Origin: Monoplex corrugatus
Taxonomy: Eukaryota; Mollusca; Gastropoda; Littorinimorpha; Ranellidae
NCBI GenBank assembly: GCA_030674185.1
Contig: CM060312.1
Span: forward strand, 516,169-580,168
Direction of reading: 5' to 3'
Length of the DNA: 64,000 bases
A program made the translations under genes and the position numbers. A model generated the notes under the pieces. It was given only the letters and a program-made list of their open reading frames with translations, was not told the origin of the DNA and did no database searches. Every line of letters starts with the position of its first letter. Within the stretch, counting starts at the first letter, position 1. Shown here piece by piece: positions 11,441 to 24,399 of this stretch.

Positions 11441-14400
11441 AAAGAAACACGGCAAGAGGTGAACGACTGTGCTACATCTGCAGTCAGAAATTTGGTACAT
11501 GTAAAACTTCTTACAGGTGTAACGTGTTACATCACATTGGCCAGGTACATGTGTAACGTGTTACCTCACACTGGCCTGGTACAGGTGTAACATGTTACAT
11601 CACACTGGCCTGGTACATGTGTAACGTGTTACATCACACTGGCTTGATACAGGTGAACATGTTTCATCACACTGGCCTGGTACAGTGTAAGTGTTACATC
11701 ACACTGGCTGGTACAGGTGTACGTGGTTACACACATGCACTGTTACATCACACTGGCCTGTTAACATCACACTGCTGTATACATCACACTGGCCTGTATA
11801 ACATCACACTGGCCTGATAACAGTATAAGTGTTACATCACACTGGCCTGTATAACATCACACTGGCCTGTATATAAGTGTTACATCACACTGGCCTGTAT
11901 AACATCACCCTGGCCTGTATAACATCACCTGGCCTGTATAACATCACCTGGCCTGTATAACATCACACTGGCCTGTATAACATCACACTGGCCTGTATAA
12001 CATCACACTGGCCTGTATAACATCACACTGGCCTGTATAACATCACACTGGCCTGTATAACATCACACTGGCCTTCCGTATAACGTGTCTCACACTGGCC
12101 TGTATAACATCACCTGGCCTGTATAACATCACACTGGCCTGTATAACATCACACTGGCCTGTATTAACATCACACTGGCCTGTATAACATCACACTGGCC
12201 TGTATAACATCACACTGGCCTGTATAACATCACACTGGCCTGTATAACATCACACTGGCCTGTATAACATCATACACCATGGCCTGTATAACATCACACT
12301 GGCCTGTATAACATCACACTGGCCTGATACAGGTATAACGTGTTACATCACACTGGCCTGTATAACATCACACTGGCCTGGTACATGTGTAACGTGTTAC
12401 ATCAAACTGGCCTGGTACAGGTATAATGTGCTATATCAAACTGGTCTGGTACAGGTGTAACATGTTACATCATACTGACCTGGTACAGGTATATGTTACA
12501 TCACACTGGCCTGGTACATGTGTAACGTGTTATATTACAGTAGCCTGGTACAGGTGTAACATATTATATTACAGTAGCCTGGTACATGTGTAACGTGTTA
12601 TATTACAGTAGCCTGGTACAGTGTAACATGTTATATTACAGTGGCCACTGTAAGGTACAGTGTGTAACAGTGTTATATTACAGTAGCCGGGTACAGGTGT
12701 AACGTATTACATCACACTAGCCTGGTACATGTACAACGTGTTACGTGACAATGGCCTGGTACAGGTATAACATGTTACATCACACTAGCCTGATACACGT
12801 ATAATGTGTTTCATCACACTGGTCTGATACAGGTGAATCGTGTTACATCACACTAGCTGGTAGAGGTGTAACGTGTCACGTGACACAAACCTGGTGCAGG
12901 TGTAACGTGTTGCATGGCACTGGCTACTACAGGTGTAACGTGTTACATCACACTGGCCTGTACATGTGTAACATGTTACGTCATACTAGCCTGGTACATG
13001 TGTAACGTGTTACATCACACTAGCCTGGTACAGGTATAACATGTTACATCACACCAGCCTGGTAAATGTGTAACGTGTTACATCACATTGGCCTGGTAAA
13101 AGTGTAACATGTTACATTACACTGGTCTGGTACAGGTGTAACATGTTGCATGACACTGGCCTGGTACAGGTGTAACATGTTACATCACACTGACCTGGTT
13201 CAGGTTTAGCATGTTACATGACTCTGGCCTGGTACAGGTATAACGTGTTACATCACTGTGGTCTGGTAAAAGTGTAACATGTTACATGTTGTATCACACT
13301 TGCATGGTACAGGTGTAACGTGTAACATGACACTAGCCTGGCACAGGTGTAACGTGTTACATCACATTGGCCTGGTATAAGTGTAACATGTTACATCACA
13401 CTCTTCTAGTACATGTAAAACATGTTACATCACACTGGCCCGGTACTTGTGTAACGTTTTACATGACACTGGCCTGGTACAGATGTAACATGTGACATCA
13501 AACTGGCCTGGTACAGGTGTAACGTGTTACATCACTCTGGCCTGGTACAGGTGTAACGTGTTAATCACACTCATCTGGTACATGTGTAACATGTTACATG
13601 ACACTGGCTTCGTACAGGTGTAACGTGTTAATCACACTGGCTTGGTACATGTGTAACATGTTACATCACACTGGCCTGGTACAGGTGTAATGAGTTACCT
13701 GACATTGGTTGGTACATATGTAACATGTTACATCACACTAGCCTGGAAATGTGTAACATGTTGTATCACACTTGCATGGTACAGGTGTAACGTGTTACAT
13801 GACACTAGCCTGGCACAGGTGTAACGTGTTACATCACATTGGCCTGGTACATATGTAACATGCTACATCACACTGGGCTTCTACATGTGTAATGTGTTAC
13901 ATGACACTGGCCTGGTACAGGTGTAACGTGTTACATCACACTAGCCAGGTACAGGTGTAACATGTTACATGACACTGGCCTGGTACATGTATAATGTGTT
14001 ACATGACACTGGCCTTGTACAGGTGTAACGTGTTACATGACACTGGCCTGGTACAGGAATAACCTGTTACATGACAATGGCCTTGTACAGGTGTAACGTG
14101 TTACATCACACTGGCCTGGTACAGGTGTAACGTGTTTACATGACACTAGCCAGGTACAGGAATAACGTGTTACATCACACTGGCCTGGTACAGGTGTAAC
14201 GTGTTACATCACACTAGCCAGGTACAGGAATAACGTGTTACATGACACTGGCCTGGTACAGGTGTAACGTGTTACATCACACTGGCCTGGTACAGGTGTA
14301 ACGTGTTACATGACACTAGCCAGGTACAGGAATAACGTGTTACATCACACTGGCCTGGTACAGGTGTAACGTGTTACATCATACTAGCCAGGTACAGGAA

Positions 14401-16525
14401 TAACGTGTTACATGACACTGGCCTGGTACAGGTGTAACGTGTTACATCACACTGGCCTGGTACAGGTGTAACGTGTTACATCACACTAGCCAGGTACAGG
14501 AATAACGTGTTACATGACACTAGCCAGGTGCAGGAATAACGTGTTACATCACACTGGCCTGGTACAGGTGTAACGTGTTACATCACACTGACCTGGTACA
14601 AGTGTGATATGTTACATCACACTACCCTGGTACATGTGTAACATGTTACATGACACTGGCATGGTACAGGTATAACATGTTACATCACACTGGCCTGTGA
14701 CATGTGTAACATGTTACGTCACACTACCCTGGTACATGTATAATGTGTTACATGATACTGGCCTGGTACAGGTGTAACGTGTTACATGACACCAGCCTAA
14801 TACATGTGTAACATGTTACATCACATTGGCCTCATACAGGTATAACATGCTAATCACACTGGCCTGGTACAGGTGTAACGTTTTACATCACACTAGCCAG
14901 GTACAGGTTCAACGTGTTACATGACACTGGCCTGTACAGGTGTAACGTGTTACACCACACTGGCCTGTACAGGTGTAACGTGTTACATCACACCAGCCTA
15001 ATACATGTGTAACATGTTACATCACATTGGCCTCATACAGGTATAACATGCTAATCACACTGGCCTGGTACATGTGTAACGTGTTAAATCACACTGACCT
15101 GGTACATGTGTAACATGTTACATCACACTGGCCTGTACAGGTGTAACGTGTTACATCACACCAGCCTAATACATGTGTAACATGTTACATCACACTGGCC
15201 TGTACAGGTGTAACGTGTTACATCACACTGGCCTGTACAGGTGTAACGTGTTACATTACACTGGCCTGTACAGGTGTAGCGTGTTACATCACACTGGCCT
15301 GTACAGGTTAACGTGTTACATCACATTGGCCTGTACAGGTGTAACGTGTTACATCACACCAGCCTAATACATGTGTAACATGTTAGATCACATTGGCCTC
15401 ATTCAGGTATAACATGCTAATCACACTGGCCTGGTACAGGTGTAACGTGTTACATCACACTGGCCTGTACAGGTGTAACGTGTTACATCACACTGGCCTG
15501 TACAGGTGTAACGTGTTACATCACACTGGCCTGTACAGGTGCAACGTGTTACATCACACTGGCCTGTACAGGTGTAACGTGTTACATCACACCAGCCTAA
15601 TACACGTGTAACATGTTACATCACATTGGCCTCATACAGGTATAACATGCTAATCACACTGGCCTGGTACAGGTGTAACGTGTTAAATCACACTGGCCTG
15701 GTACATGTGTAACATGTTACATCACACTGGCCTGATACAGGTATAAGTGTTACATCACACTGGCCTTGTACAGGTGTAATGTGTTAGATGACACTGACTT
15801 AGTACTGGTTTTATATGTTTCATCACACTGGCCTGGTACAGGTGTAACGTGTTACATCACACTAGCCTGTACAGGTGTAACGTGTTACATGACACTAGCC
15901 TGGTACATGTGTAACGTTACATCACACTAGCCTGGTATATGTATAACACGTTACATCGCACTAGCCTGGTACATGTGAAACGTGTTACATCACACTAGCC
16001 TGGTACATGTGTAACGTGTTACATCACACTGGCCTGGTACAGGTGTATCGTGTTACATCACACTGGCCTGGTACAGGTGTAACATGTTACATCACACTGG
16101 CCTGGTACAGTTGTAACGTGTTACATCATACTAGCCTGGTACATGCGTAACGTGTTACATCACACTGGCCTGGTACATGTGTAACGTGTTACATCACACT
16201 AGCCTGGTACATGTGTAACGTGTTACATCACACTGGCCTGTACATGTGTAACGTGTTACATCACACTGGCCTGGAATAGGTGTAATATGTTACATCACAC
16301 TGGCCTGGTAATAGTGTAACCTGTTGCACCACACTGTCCTGGTACATGTATAACATGTTACATCACACTGGATTGTACATGTGTAACATGTTACATCACA
16401 CTGGGCTGTTACAGGTGTAACGTGTTACATCACACTGGCCTGGTACAGGTGAAACATGTTACATCACTCTGGCCTGCTATAAGCCTAACGTGTTACACGT
16501 CACTGATTTCTTGACTTTTCTTCAG
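11441..16525. repeat. 34-bp minisatellite with 20-bp sub-block
   Basis: About 5 kb of units near 34 bp: GGTACAGGTGTAACGTG followed by TTACATCACACTGGCCT. Between about 11760 and 12330 the unit shortens to ~20 bp (CATCACACTGGCCTGTATAA). Each full unit carries ACAG|GTGT, the same string as exon C's acceptor ATTACAG|GTGT. 11441-11510 is a short non-repeat lead-in, and the last ~30 bp before 16525 are a pyrimidine-rich acceptor-like tract. Confidence 0.93.
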
Positions 16526-16835
16526 GCGTGTGCTTTTTGAAGGCATGAAGAAGGGATTGTGACTGACCTGTTGACATATGACACGTTACATAAACATATT
16601 GCAGGTTAAAGGTCAGATGCGTGTTATAGATGTGTGCTGTTTGGGGGTATGATAACCCGCTTAATCACTCCCTGTTGACCTTTGACCTGTTCCCAATAAA
16701 CGTTTATGGTTTAAAGTAGATGTGTGTGTTCAGGTTGTACTGTTTGAAGATATGAACAACCGTGTAATCACTGACCTGTTCACCCATGACCCTTCACCTG
16801 TGAATGTTGGAGGTTAACGGTCAGGTGTATTACAG
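16526..16835 (+). pseudogene. Three decayed tandem copies of exon C
   Basis: Units starting at about 16526, 16630 and 16734 repeat the acceptor and first ~45 bases of exon C with a steady ~103-bp period; the real exon at 16836 is the fourth unit. Each copy keeps a VLFE-M--R-IT-like reading: GTGCTTTTTGAAGGCATG in copy 1, CTGTTTGGGGGTATG in copy 2 and CTGTTTGAAGATATGAACAA in copy 3. In the phase inherited from exon B all three hit an early stop, and copy 3 has an extra base right after the acceptor. They cannot serve as alternative exons without a phase change. Confidence 0.8.
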
Positions 16836-16915
16836 GTGTGCTGTTTGAGGGAATGGACAACCGCATCATCACTGATCTGCACAACTCTATGAGAAACCAG
16901 ATGCCAGTGAAAAAC
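16836..16915 (+). CDS. Kinase gene exon C (small exon)
   Basis: Acceptor ATTACAG (ending 16835) and donor AAC|GTCAGT (16915/16916). Entered in phase 1 (two bases complete the codon started in exon B) and left in phase 0. Encodes VLFEGMDNRIITDLHNSM then RNQMPVKN: 26 whole codons. It belongs to the same helical region as exons A and B; no catalytic motif is present. It is the only intact member of a four-unit 103-bp tandem array. The short length, clean phase match and protein-level conservation of the decayed neighbours support a real exon. Confidence 0.8.
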
Positions 16916-17433
16916 GTCAGTTGACTCTTTGTTGTCATAAATAGGATGGTGGTACTGTTTATTAAGGTAGTGGTGATGATGGTGGTGGTGATGATGGTGG
17001 TGGTGATGATGATGATGGTGGTGGTGGTGTGGTGGTGATACTGATGAGTACAGTGGTACTTATATTTATGGTGGTGGTGGTGTGGTGGTGATGATGAGTA
17101 TAGTGGTACTTATATTTATGGTGGTGGTGGTGACTATGATGGAGGTAATAGTGATCATGGTCGTGATGCGTATAGTAGAACTTATGATGATGGTGGTGGT
17201 GATGATGATGATGGTGGTGGTGGTGATGATGATGGTGGTGGTGGTGATGATGATTGTTCTGGCGATGATGAGTATAGTCACAATTGTGATGATGATGATA
17301 ATGATGATAGTGGTGGTGGTGGTGGTGGTGTGGTGGTGGTGAAGGCGATCAACATGATAGTAAAGATAGTGGCGTTTATGATGATGGCGGTGATGATGAT
17401 AATGATTAACAAAATAGTGGTGGTGATAACAGT
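16916..17433. repeat. GGT/GAT triplet-rich repeat, left part
   Basis: Imperfect GGTGGTGAT trinucleotide repeat, split by the Penelope-like insertion and continuing at 18739. Apparent Met/Val-rich or His/Thr-rich ORFs are artefacts. Confidence 0.9.
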
Positions 17434-17473
17434 ATCCAAAACAAGAGTGACTGCCCGCGCCCAAGCAAACACA

Positions 17474-17624
17474 AACCAGAAGAACAAGAAAACCAATGTA
17501 AGCGCGTCTCCAACAAGACAAAACAAAACAAGCGCAAATTTTCGGCCAACTAGCCTTTGTCAAGCGCGAACGCACGGTCACAGACAAATCACAGACACCA
17601 AACAATGGATAATAAAAACGGGAC
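17474..17624 (-). repeat. Inverted terminal segment of the Penelope-like element, left
   Basis: Reverse complement of 18577-18726 with very few differences; contains TTGACAAAGGCTAGTTGGCC when read on the - strand. Confidence 0.9.
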
Positions 17625-17910
17625 TAAAAACTTCCCTGCCGCCTCGTCCAGTGGGTAAGAGATGGAATGCCCATGTCATCATGAGCAGTAGTAAGAAAAG
17701 GGGAGAGGGGAGGCAACTGTGATGTCAAAAGGGAAGTGAGATGAGTTCTGCAATTTTGAGAAGTGGCCATGCTATATCGGTATAGCCCTGTTCTGAAGAA
17801 GGCACAGGGCAAGAGCCAAGAGATAAGGGAGTAGATTGTGCCCGGTGCCAAGAATCTGGTAGGCGTGGGAACAGGAAGAGACATGAAACGGCATGTCTGA
17901 ATTTTGTTAC

Positions 17911-18540
17911 TCATGGTTTGTCGTTAAGACCATGTGGTTTGCGTGTTCCAAGTTTATTTATGAGGTGGGATTCTCTGTCTTTCCTGTCTATGGTGCTGTT
18001 ATTGTGTAGAAGCCACAGACCTTTCACTCGGATGTCATTGATTGAGTGGTCTGATTGGTTGAAGTGATTGGGGATAGTTTTATCCCTTTGGTGGCGGATA
18101 TCAGCCAAGTGTTCTTTGAAACGTGTGTCAAGGGTGCGTCCAGTTTCACCAATATACAATTGGGAACATTTAGAGCAGCTGATCAAGTAGACAATGTTAT
18201 AAGTTTGACAGTTGAAATGTTTTGTAATTCTCATATGAGATTTGGGGCCTTTGACTGTGGTGGCTGAGCACAAGAAAGGACAAGTCTTGCATTTAGGTTT
18301 GTTGCATGGAGAGGTTCCTGGAGGTTGGCTGACTGGTTTGCTGAGATTCGAATGCACCAGCAAGTCGCGGAGATTGGTGTCTCTCTTGTAGACGATCAAA
18401 GGGCGCTTGTCAAAGGTTTCACCTGTAGTGGGACTGGATCGCAAAATGTTCCAGTTGGACAAGATGATCCTTTTTATGAGGTGCACGGACGGGTGGTAAA
18501 CTAGACTGAGGACTGGCCGATCCTCTGTGACAGCTTTGGG
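17911..18540 (-). CDS. Penelope-like GIY-YIG endonuclease, truncated
   Basis: Open on the - strand from the truncated 5' side (about 18540) to a stop at 17911, about 200 codons with no clear start. The GIY-YIG core is plain: NIVYLISCSKCSQLYIGETG, then RTLDTRFKEH, with the conserved Tyr pair, Gly, Arg and His. A Cys-rich linker CNKPKCKTCPFLC precedes it, as in animal Penelope elements. In the family this domain nicks DNA for target-primed reverse transcription. The N-terminal RT is absent, so this copy cannot move by itself. The open frame suggests a fairly recent insertion. Confidence 0.88.
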   Translation of the reverse strand, partial: PKAVTEDRPVLSLVYHPSVHLIKRIILSNWNILRSSPTTGETFDKRPLIVYKRDTNLRDLLVHSNLSKPVSQPPGTSPCNKPKCKTCPFLCSATTVKGPKSHMRITKHFNCQTYNIVYLISCSKCSQLYIGETGRTLDTRFKEHLADIRHQRDKTIPNHFNQSDHSINDIRVKGLWLLHNNSTIDRKDRESHLINKLGTRKPHGLNDKP

Positions 18541-18576
18541 CTTTGAATGGAGGGCATTTGGCCGAGAGACAGAGCA

Positions 18577-18726
18577 GTCCCGTTTTTATATCCATTGTTT
18601 GGTGTCTGTGATTTGTCTGTGACCGTGCGTTCGCGCTTGACAAAGGCTAGTTGGCCGAAAATTTGCGCTTGTTTTGTTTTGTCTTGTTGGAGACGCGCTT
18701 ACATTGGTTTTCTTGTTCTTCTGGTT
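18577..18726 (+). repeat. Inverted terminal segment of the Penelope-like element, right
   Basis: Same ~150 bp as 17474-17624 in the opposite direction, starting GTCCCGTTTTTATA and ending TTCTTCTGGTT next to the target duplication. Confidence 0.9.
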
Positions 18727-18738
18727 GGTGATAACAGT

Positions 18739-18941
18739 GGTGGTGGTGGTGGTGGTGGTGTTGATAACGATACTAGTGTTGGTGTTGGTGGTGGTGATGA
18801 TAATGATGATGTCGATTAAAATAATACTTGTTATGATAGTGGCGTTTGTGATGATGGCAGTGATCATGATAATGATTAAAAAATAGTGGTGATGATAACG
18901 GTGTTGGTGTTGGTGGTGACGACGACGACGACAACGACGAC

Positions 18942-19011
<70 letters not shown>

Positions 19012-19400
19012 CGTTGATGATGATATTGATTAACAAAATAGTTGTGGTGATAACGGTGGTGGTGGTGGTGATGATGATGATGATGTTGATGATGATGATG
19101 ATGATGATGACGATGATGGCGATTAACATAATAGTTATTATGACAGTGGCGTTTACGATGATGGCGGTGATGATCACAATGATTAACAAAATAGTGGTGG
19201 TAATAACGGTGGTGGTAGTAGTGGTGGTGGTGGTGGTTGTGATGATGATGACGGCGATTAACAAAATAGTGGTTATGATAGTGGCGTTTATGATGATGGT
19301 GGTGGTGGTGGTTGTGATGATGATGACGGCGATTAACATAATAGTAGTTATGATAGTTGCGTTTATGATGATGGTGGTAACTGAGATGACTGCCTCTTAT
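18739..19400. repeat. GGT/GAT/GAC triplet-rich repeat, right part
   Basis: Continuation of the triplet repeat, including a pure (GAT)n block at about 18938-19010 and ~100-bp higher-order units marked by GATTAACAAAATAGT and AGTGGCGTTTATGATGATGG. Confidence 0.9.
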
Positions 19401-19745
19401 GACATGATGGTGGTGTTAATGGCAAAGATGACGGTGGTGTTAATGGCAAAGATAATGGTGGTGTTAATGGCAAAGATGATGGTCGTGTTAATGGCAAAGA
19501 TGACGGTGGTGTTAGTGGCAAAGACGACGGTGGTGTTAGTGGCAAAGACGACGGTGGTGTTAGTGGCAAAGATAATGTGGTGTTAATGGCAAAGATGATG
19601 GTGGTGTTAGTGGCAAAGATGACGGTGGTGTTAGTGGCAAAGATGACGGTGGTGTTAGTGGCAAAGATGACGGTGGTGTTAGTGGCAAAGATGATGGTGG
19701 TGTTAGTGGCAAAGATGACGGTGGTGTTAATGGCAAAGATGACAG
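19401..19745. repeat. 24-bp minisatellite
   Basis: About 14 units of GATGACGGTGGTGTTAGTGG + CAAA. The period is a multiple of three, so frames stay open, but no start, splice or domain context supports coding. Confidence 0.9.
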
Positions 19746-19900
19746 CTATGGATACTGGCACGACAGAAAATTACAGATCTTTATGTCAGCTATGGATACT
19801 GGCACGACAGACAATTACAGATCTTAATGTCAGCTATGGATACTGGCCTGACGGAAAAGAACAGCTCTTTATGTCAGGTATGGATCATGCGATTAACACA
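19746..19900. repeat. ~47-bp repeat, three units
   Basis: Three copies of CAGCTATGGATACTGGC...ATTACAGATCTTTATGT, the third more diverged. Confidence 0.85.
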
Positions 19901-22900
19901 TTCTTGCCTATGCTGTACCAGGTGTGGAAGATTACCAAAGTGTTGTCTATGCTGTATTAGGTGTGGAAGAATGCCACATTGTTGTCTGTACTGTACCAGG
20001 TGTGGAAGATTACCAAAGTGTTGTCTATGCTGTACCAGGTGTGGAATATTACCACGGTGTTGTCTATACTGTACTACGTGTCAAAGATTAACACAGTGTT
20101 GTCTATGCTCTACCAGGTGAGGAAAATTAGCACAGTGTTTTCTATGCTTTGCCAGGTGTGGAAGATAACTACAGTATTGTCTATGCTGTACCAGGTGTAG
20201 AAAATTACCAGTGTTGTCTATACTTCAGTATGTGTAGAAGATTACCACATAGTCGTGTATATTGTACCAGGTTTGGAAGATTACCACAACATTGTCTATG
20301 CTGTACCAGGTGTGGAAGATTACCACAGTATTGTCTATGCTGCACCAGGTGTGGAAGATTACCACAGTATTTGTCGATGCTGCACCAGTGTGGAAGATTA
20401 CCACAGTACTATCTATGCTGCACCAGGTGTGGAAGCTTACCACAGTATTGTCTATGCTGTACAGGTGTGGAAGATGAACGCAGTGTTTTATATGCTGTAA
20501 AAGGTGTGGAAGATCACCAAGGTGTTGTCTATGCTCTTCCAGGTGTAGAAGATTACCACAGTGTTGTTGTCTATGCTGTAATAGGTGCGGAAATTACCAC
20601 AGTGTTCTCTATGCTGTACAGATGTGGAAGATGAACGCAGTGTTTTTATGCTGTAACAAGGTGTGGAAGATTACCAAGTGTTCTCTATGCTGTACCAGAT
20701 GTGGAAGATGAACGCAGTGTTTTCTATGCTGTACCAGGTGTGGAAGATTACCACAGTGTTCTCTATGCTGTACCAGATGTGGAAGATGAACGCAGTGTTT
20801 TCTATGCTGTACCAGGTGTGGAAGATTACCACAGTGTTCTCTATGCTGTACCAGATGTGGAAGATGAACGCAGTGTTTTCTATGCTGTACCAGGTGTGGA
20901 AGATTACCACAGTGTTCTCTATGCTGTACCAGATGTGGAAGATGAACGCAGTGTTTTCTATGCTGTACCAGGTGTGGAAGATCATCACGGTGTTGTCTAT
21001 GCTATACCAGAACTGGAAGATTACCACAACGTTCTTTATACTCTACTAGTTGTGGAAGATTACCATAGTATTGTCTATGCTCTACCAGGTGTGGAAGATT
21101 ACCGCAGAGTTGTCTATGCTGTACCAGGTGTCGACGATTACCAGAGTATTGTCTATGCTGTGCTAGGTGCGGAACATTACCACAATATTGTCTATGTTGT
21201 ACTAGATGTGGAAGATTACCACACTTTTGTCTATGCTGCACTAGGTGTGGAAAATTACCATAGTGTTGTCTATGCTGTACCACACGTATGGAAGATTACC
21301 ACAGTGTAGTCTATGCTGTACTAGGTGTGGAAGATTACCACAGTGTTGTCTATATTGCACCAGGTTGGAAGATTACCACAGTGTAGTCTATGCTGTACTA
21401 GGTGTGGAAGATTACCACAGTGTTGTCTATATTGCACCCAGGTGTGGAAGATTACCACAGTGTAGTCTATGCTGTACTGGCTTGTGGAAGATTACAAAGT
21501 GTTTGTTATGCTGTACAAGTGTGGAAGATTACCACAGTGTTATTTATGCTGTATAGTTATGGAAGATTACACAGTGTTATTTATGCTGTCACCAGATGTG
21601 GAAGATTACCACATGTTGTCTATGCTGTAAAGATATGGAGATTACCAGTGTTGTCTATGCTGCACCAAGTGTGGAAGATTACCACATATGTTGTCTAAGC
21701 TTAACAGGTGTTGAAGATTACCACAGTGTTATCTATGCTGTATACGTGTGGAAGATTACCACATGTATTGTCTATGCTTACCAGGTGTGGAAGATTAACA
21801 CAATGTTGTCTATGCTATACCAGGTGTGGAAGATTACCACAATGTTGTCTATGCTCTACGGGGTGTGGTGAAGTTACAACTATGTTGTCACATGGCTCTA
21901 CCAGGTGTGGAAGATTAACACAATGTTTGTCTGATGCTCTACCAGTTGTGGAAATGACCATTGTGTTTATCAATACTATACGTAGTGTGGAAGATTACCA
22001 CATGTGTATGTTATACTAGGTGTGGAAGATTACCACAGTATTGTCTGTGCTGTGCTAGTTGTGGAAAATTACCAGATTGTCTATGCTTTTACATGTGTGG
22101 AAATTACCACAGTGTTGTCTATGTTGTACTAGGTGTGGAAGATTACACCAGTGTTGTCTATGCTGTACTAAGTGTGGAATATTACCACAGTATTGTCTGT
22201 GCCTTGCAAGTTGTGGAAAATTACCACAGTGTTGTCTATGTTGTACTAGGTGTGGAAGATTACACAAGTGTGTCTATGCTGTACTAGTGTGGAATATTAC
22301 CACAGTATTGTCTGTGCTTGCATAGTTGTGGAAAATTACCACGTGTTTGTCTATGCTGTACTAGGTGTGGAAGATTACCATAGTGCTGTCTATGCTGTAC
22401 TAGGTATGGTGGATGACCACAGTGTTGTGTATGCTGTACGATGTGGAAGATTACCACGTTTATCTATGGTGTACTAGGTGTGGAAGATTACCATAGTCTG
22501 TCTATGCTGTACCAGGTGTGGAAGATCACCACAGTTTGTCTATGCTGTATTAGGTGTGGAAGATTACCAGTGTTGTCTATACTGTACCAGGTGTGGAAGA
22601 TTACCAGTGTTGTCTATGCTGTACCAGGCGTGGAAGATTACCACAGTACTGTCTATACTGTACCAGGTGTGGAAGATTACCAGTATTGTCTATGCTGTAC
22701 CAGGTGTGGAAGATTACCAGTGTTGTCTATGCTGTACCAGGCGTGGAAGATTACCACAGTATGTCTATGCTGTACCAGGTGTGGAAGATTACCAGTGTTG
22801 TCTATGCTGTACCAGGCGTGGAAGATTACCACAGTATTGTCTATGCTGTACCAGGTGTGGAAGATTACCAGTGTTGTCTATGCTGTACTAGGTGTGGAAG

Positions 22901-24345
22901 ATTACCAGTTGTCTATGCTGTACCAGGTGTAGAAGATTACCAGTGTTGTCTATGCTGTACCAGGCGTGGAAGATTACCACAGTATTGTCTATGCTGTACC
23001 AGGTGGAAGATTACCAGTGTTGTCTATGCTGTACTAGGTGTGGAAGATTACCAGTGTTGTCTATGCTGTACCAGGTGTGGAAGATTACCACAGTATTGTC
23101 TATGCTGTACCAGGTGTGGAAGATTACCAGTGTTGTCTATGCTGTAGCAGGTGTGGAAGATTACCACAGTGCTGTCTATGCTGTACTAGGTGTGGAAGAT
23201 TACCACGTATTGTCTATGCTGTACCAGGTGTGGAAGATTACCACAGTATTGTCTATGCTGTACCAGGTGTGGAAGATTACCACAGTGCTGTCTATGCTGT
23301 ACTAGGTGTGGAAGATTACCAGTGTTGTCTATGCTGTACCAGGTGTGGAAGATTACCACAGTTGTCTATGCTGTACTAGTGTGAAATTCACAGTGTTGTC
23401 TATGCTGTAATGATGAAGATTACCACAGTGCTGTCATGCTGTACTAGGTGTGGAAGATTACACAGTTTGTCTATGCTGTACAGTGTGTGGAAGATTACAC
23501 AGCATGCTGTACTATGGTTGGAGTAACTATGTTGTTGTAGATTAACACAGTGTTGTCTATGCTGTACTAGGTGTGGAAGATTACCCCAGTGTTGTCTATG
23601 CTGTGGATACCCAGGTTGTTTGGAATTGATATTACCACAGTATTGTCTGTGCTGTGCAGTTGTGGAAAATTACCACAGTGTTGTCTATGCTGTACTAGGT
23701 GTGAAGATACACAGTGTTGTTATGCTGTACAGGATGTGGAAGATTACCCCCGTTTGTCTATGCTGTACTAGGTGTGGAAGATTACCACCGTTTGTCTATG
23801 CTGTACAGTGTGGAAATTACCACAGTTGTCTATGCTGTACTAGGTGTGGAAGATACCACAGTGTTGTCTATGCTGTACCAGGCTGTGGAAGATTACCACA
23901 GTACTGTCTATGCTGTACTAGGTAGTGGAAGATTACCACAGTTTGTCTATGCTGTACCAGGTGTGGAAGATTACCACAGTACTGTCTATGCTGTACCAGG
24001 TTGGAAATTACCACAGTGTTGTCTATGCTGTACCAGGTGTGGAAGATTACCACAGTATTGTCTATGCTGTACCAGGTGTGGAAGATTACCACAGTATTGT
24101 CTATGCTGTACCAGGTGTGGAAGATTACCACAGTACTGTCTATGCTGTACCAGGTATGGAAGATTACCACAGTATTGGTTGTGCTGTACCAGGTGTGGAT
24201 GATTACCACCGTCGGTCTATGCTGTGCCAGGTGTGGAAGATTACCATAGTGTTCTCTATGCTGTACTAGGTATGGAAGATTACCACACTATTTTCTATGG
24301 TATACTAGGTGTGGAAAATTACCACACTATTTTCAATAGTATACT
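19901..24345. repeat. 38-bp minisatellite of splice-acceptor-like units
   Basis: Over 100 units near 38 bp: TTGTCTATGCTGTACCAG|GTGTGGAAG with GATTACCACAG. The intron C-D acceptor region just before exon D reads CTACGCTGTGCCAG|GTGTGGAAG, so the array looks like an amplified copy of that boundary. Larger units are visible, for example a 76-bp dimer at 20690-20980 alternating GATTACCACAG and GATGAACGCAG. It continues after the LINE at 26517. Confidence 0.95.
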
Positions 24346-24399
24346 CGTCGGCCTCTTTACATCTCAGGAGATGATAATCTGCACCAGGAGGCATTGTGG

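Larger units (their letters stand above)
17434..18725 (-). mobile_element. Penelope-like element, 5'-truncated
   Basis: Inserted in the triplet repeat with a 13-bp target duplication TGGTGATAACAGT (17421-17433 and 18726-18738). The - strand ORF encodes a GIY-YIG endonuclease of the Penelope type; the reverse transcriptase is missing. A ~150-bp segment occurs at both ends in opposite orientation (17474-17624 and 18577-18726), which fits the inverted pseudo-LTR arrangement known for Penelope-like elements. The extra ~40 bp at 17434-17473 extend beyond the repeated part. Confidence 0.88.

Noticed and set aside
19401..19960. Open 24-bp-period frame (MVVLVAK repeats)
   Set aside because: A period divisible by three keeps any frame open; no start, splice or domain support.
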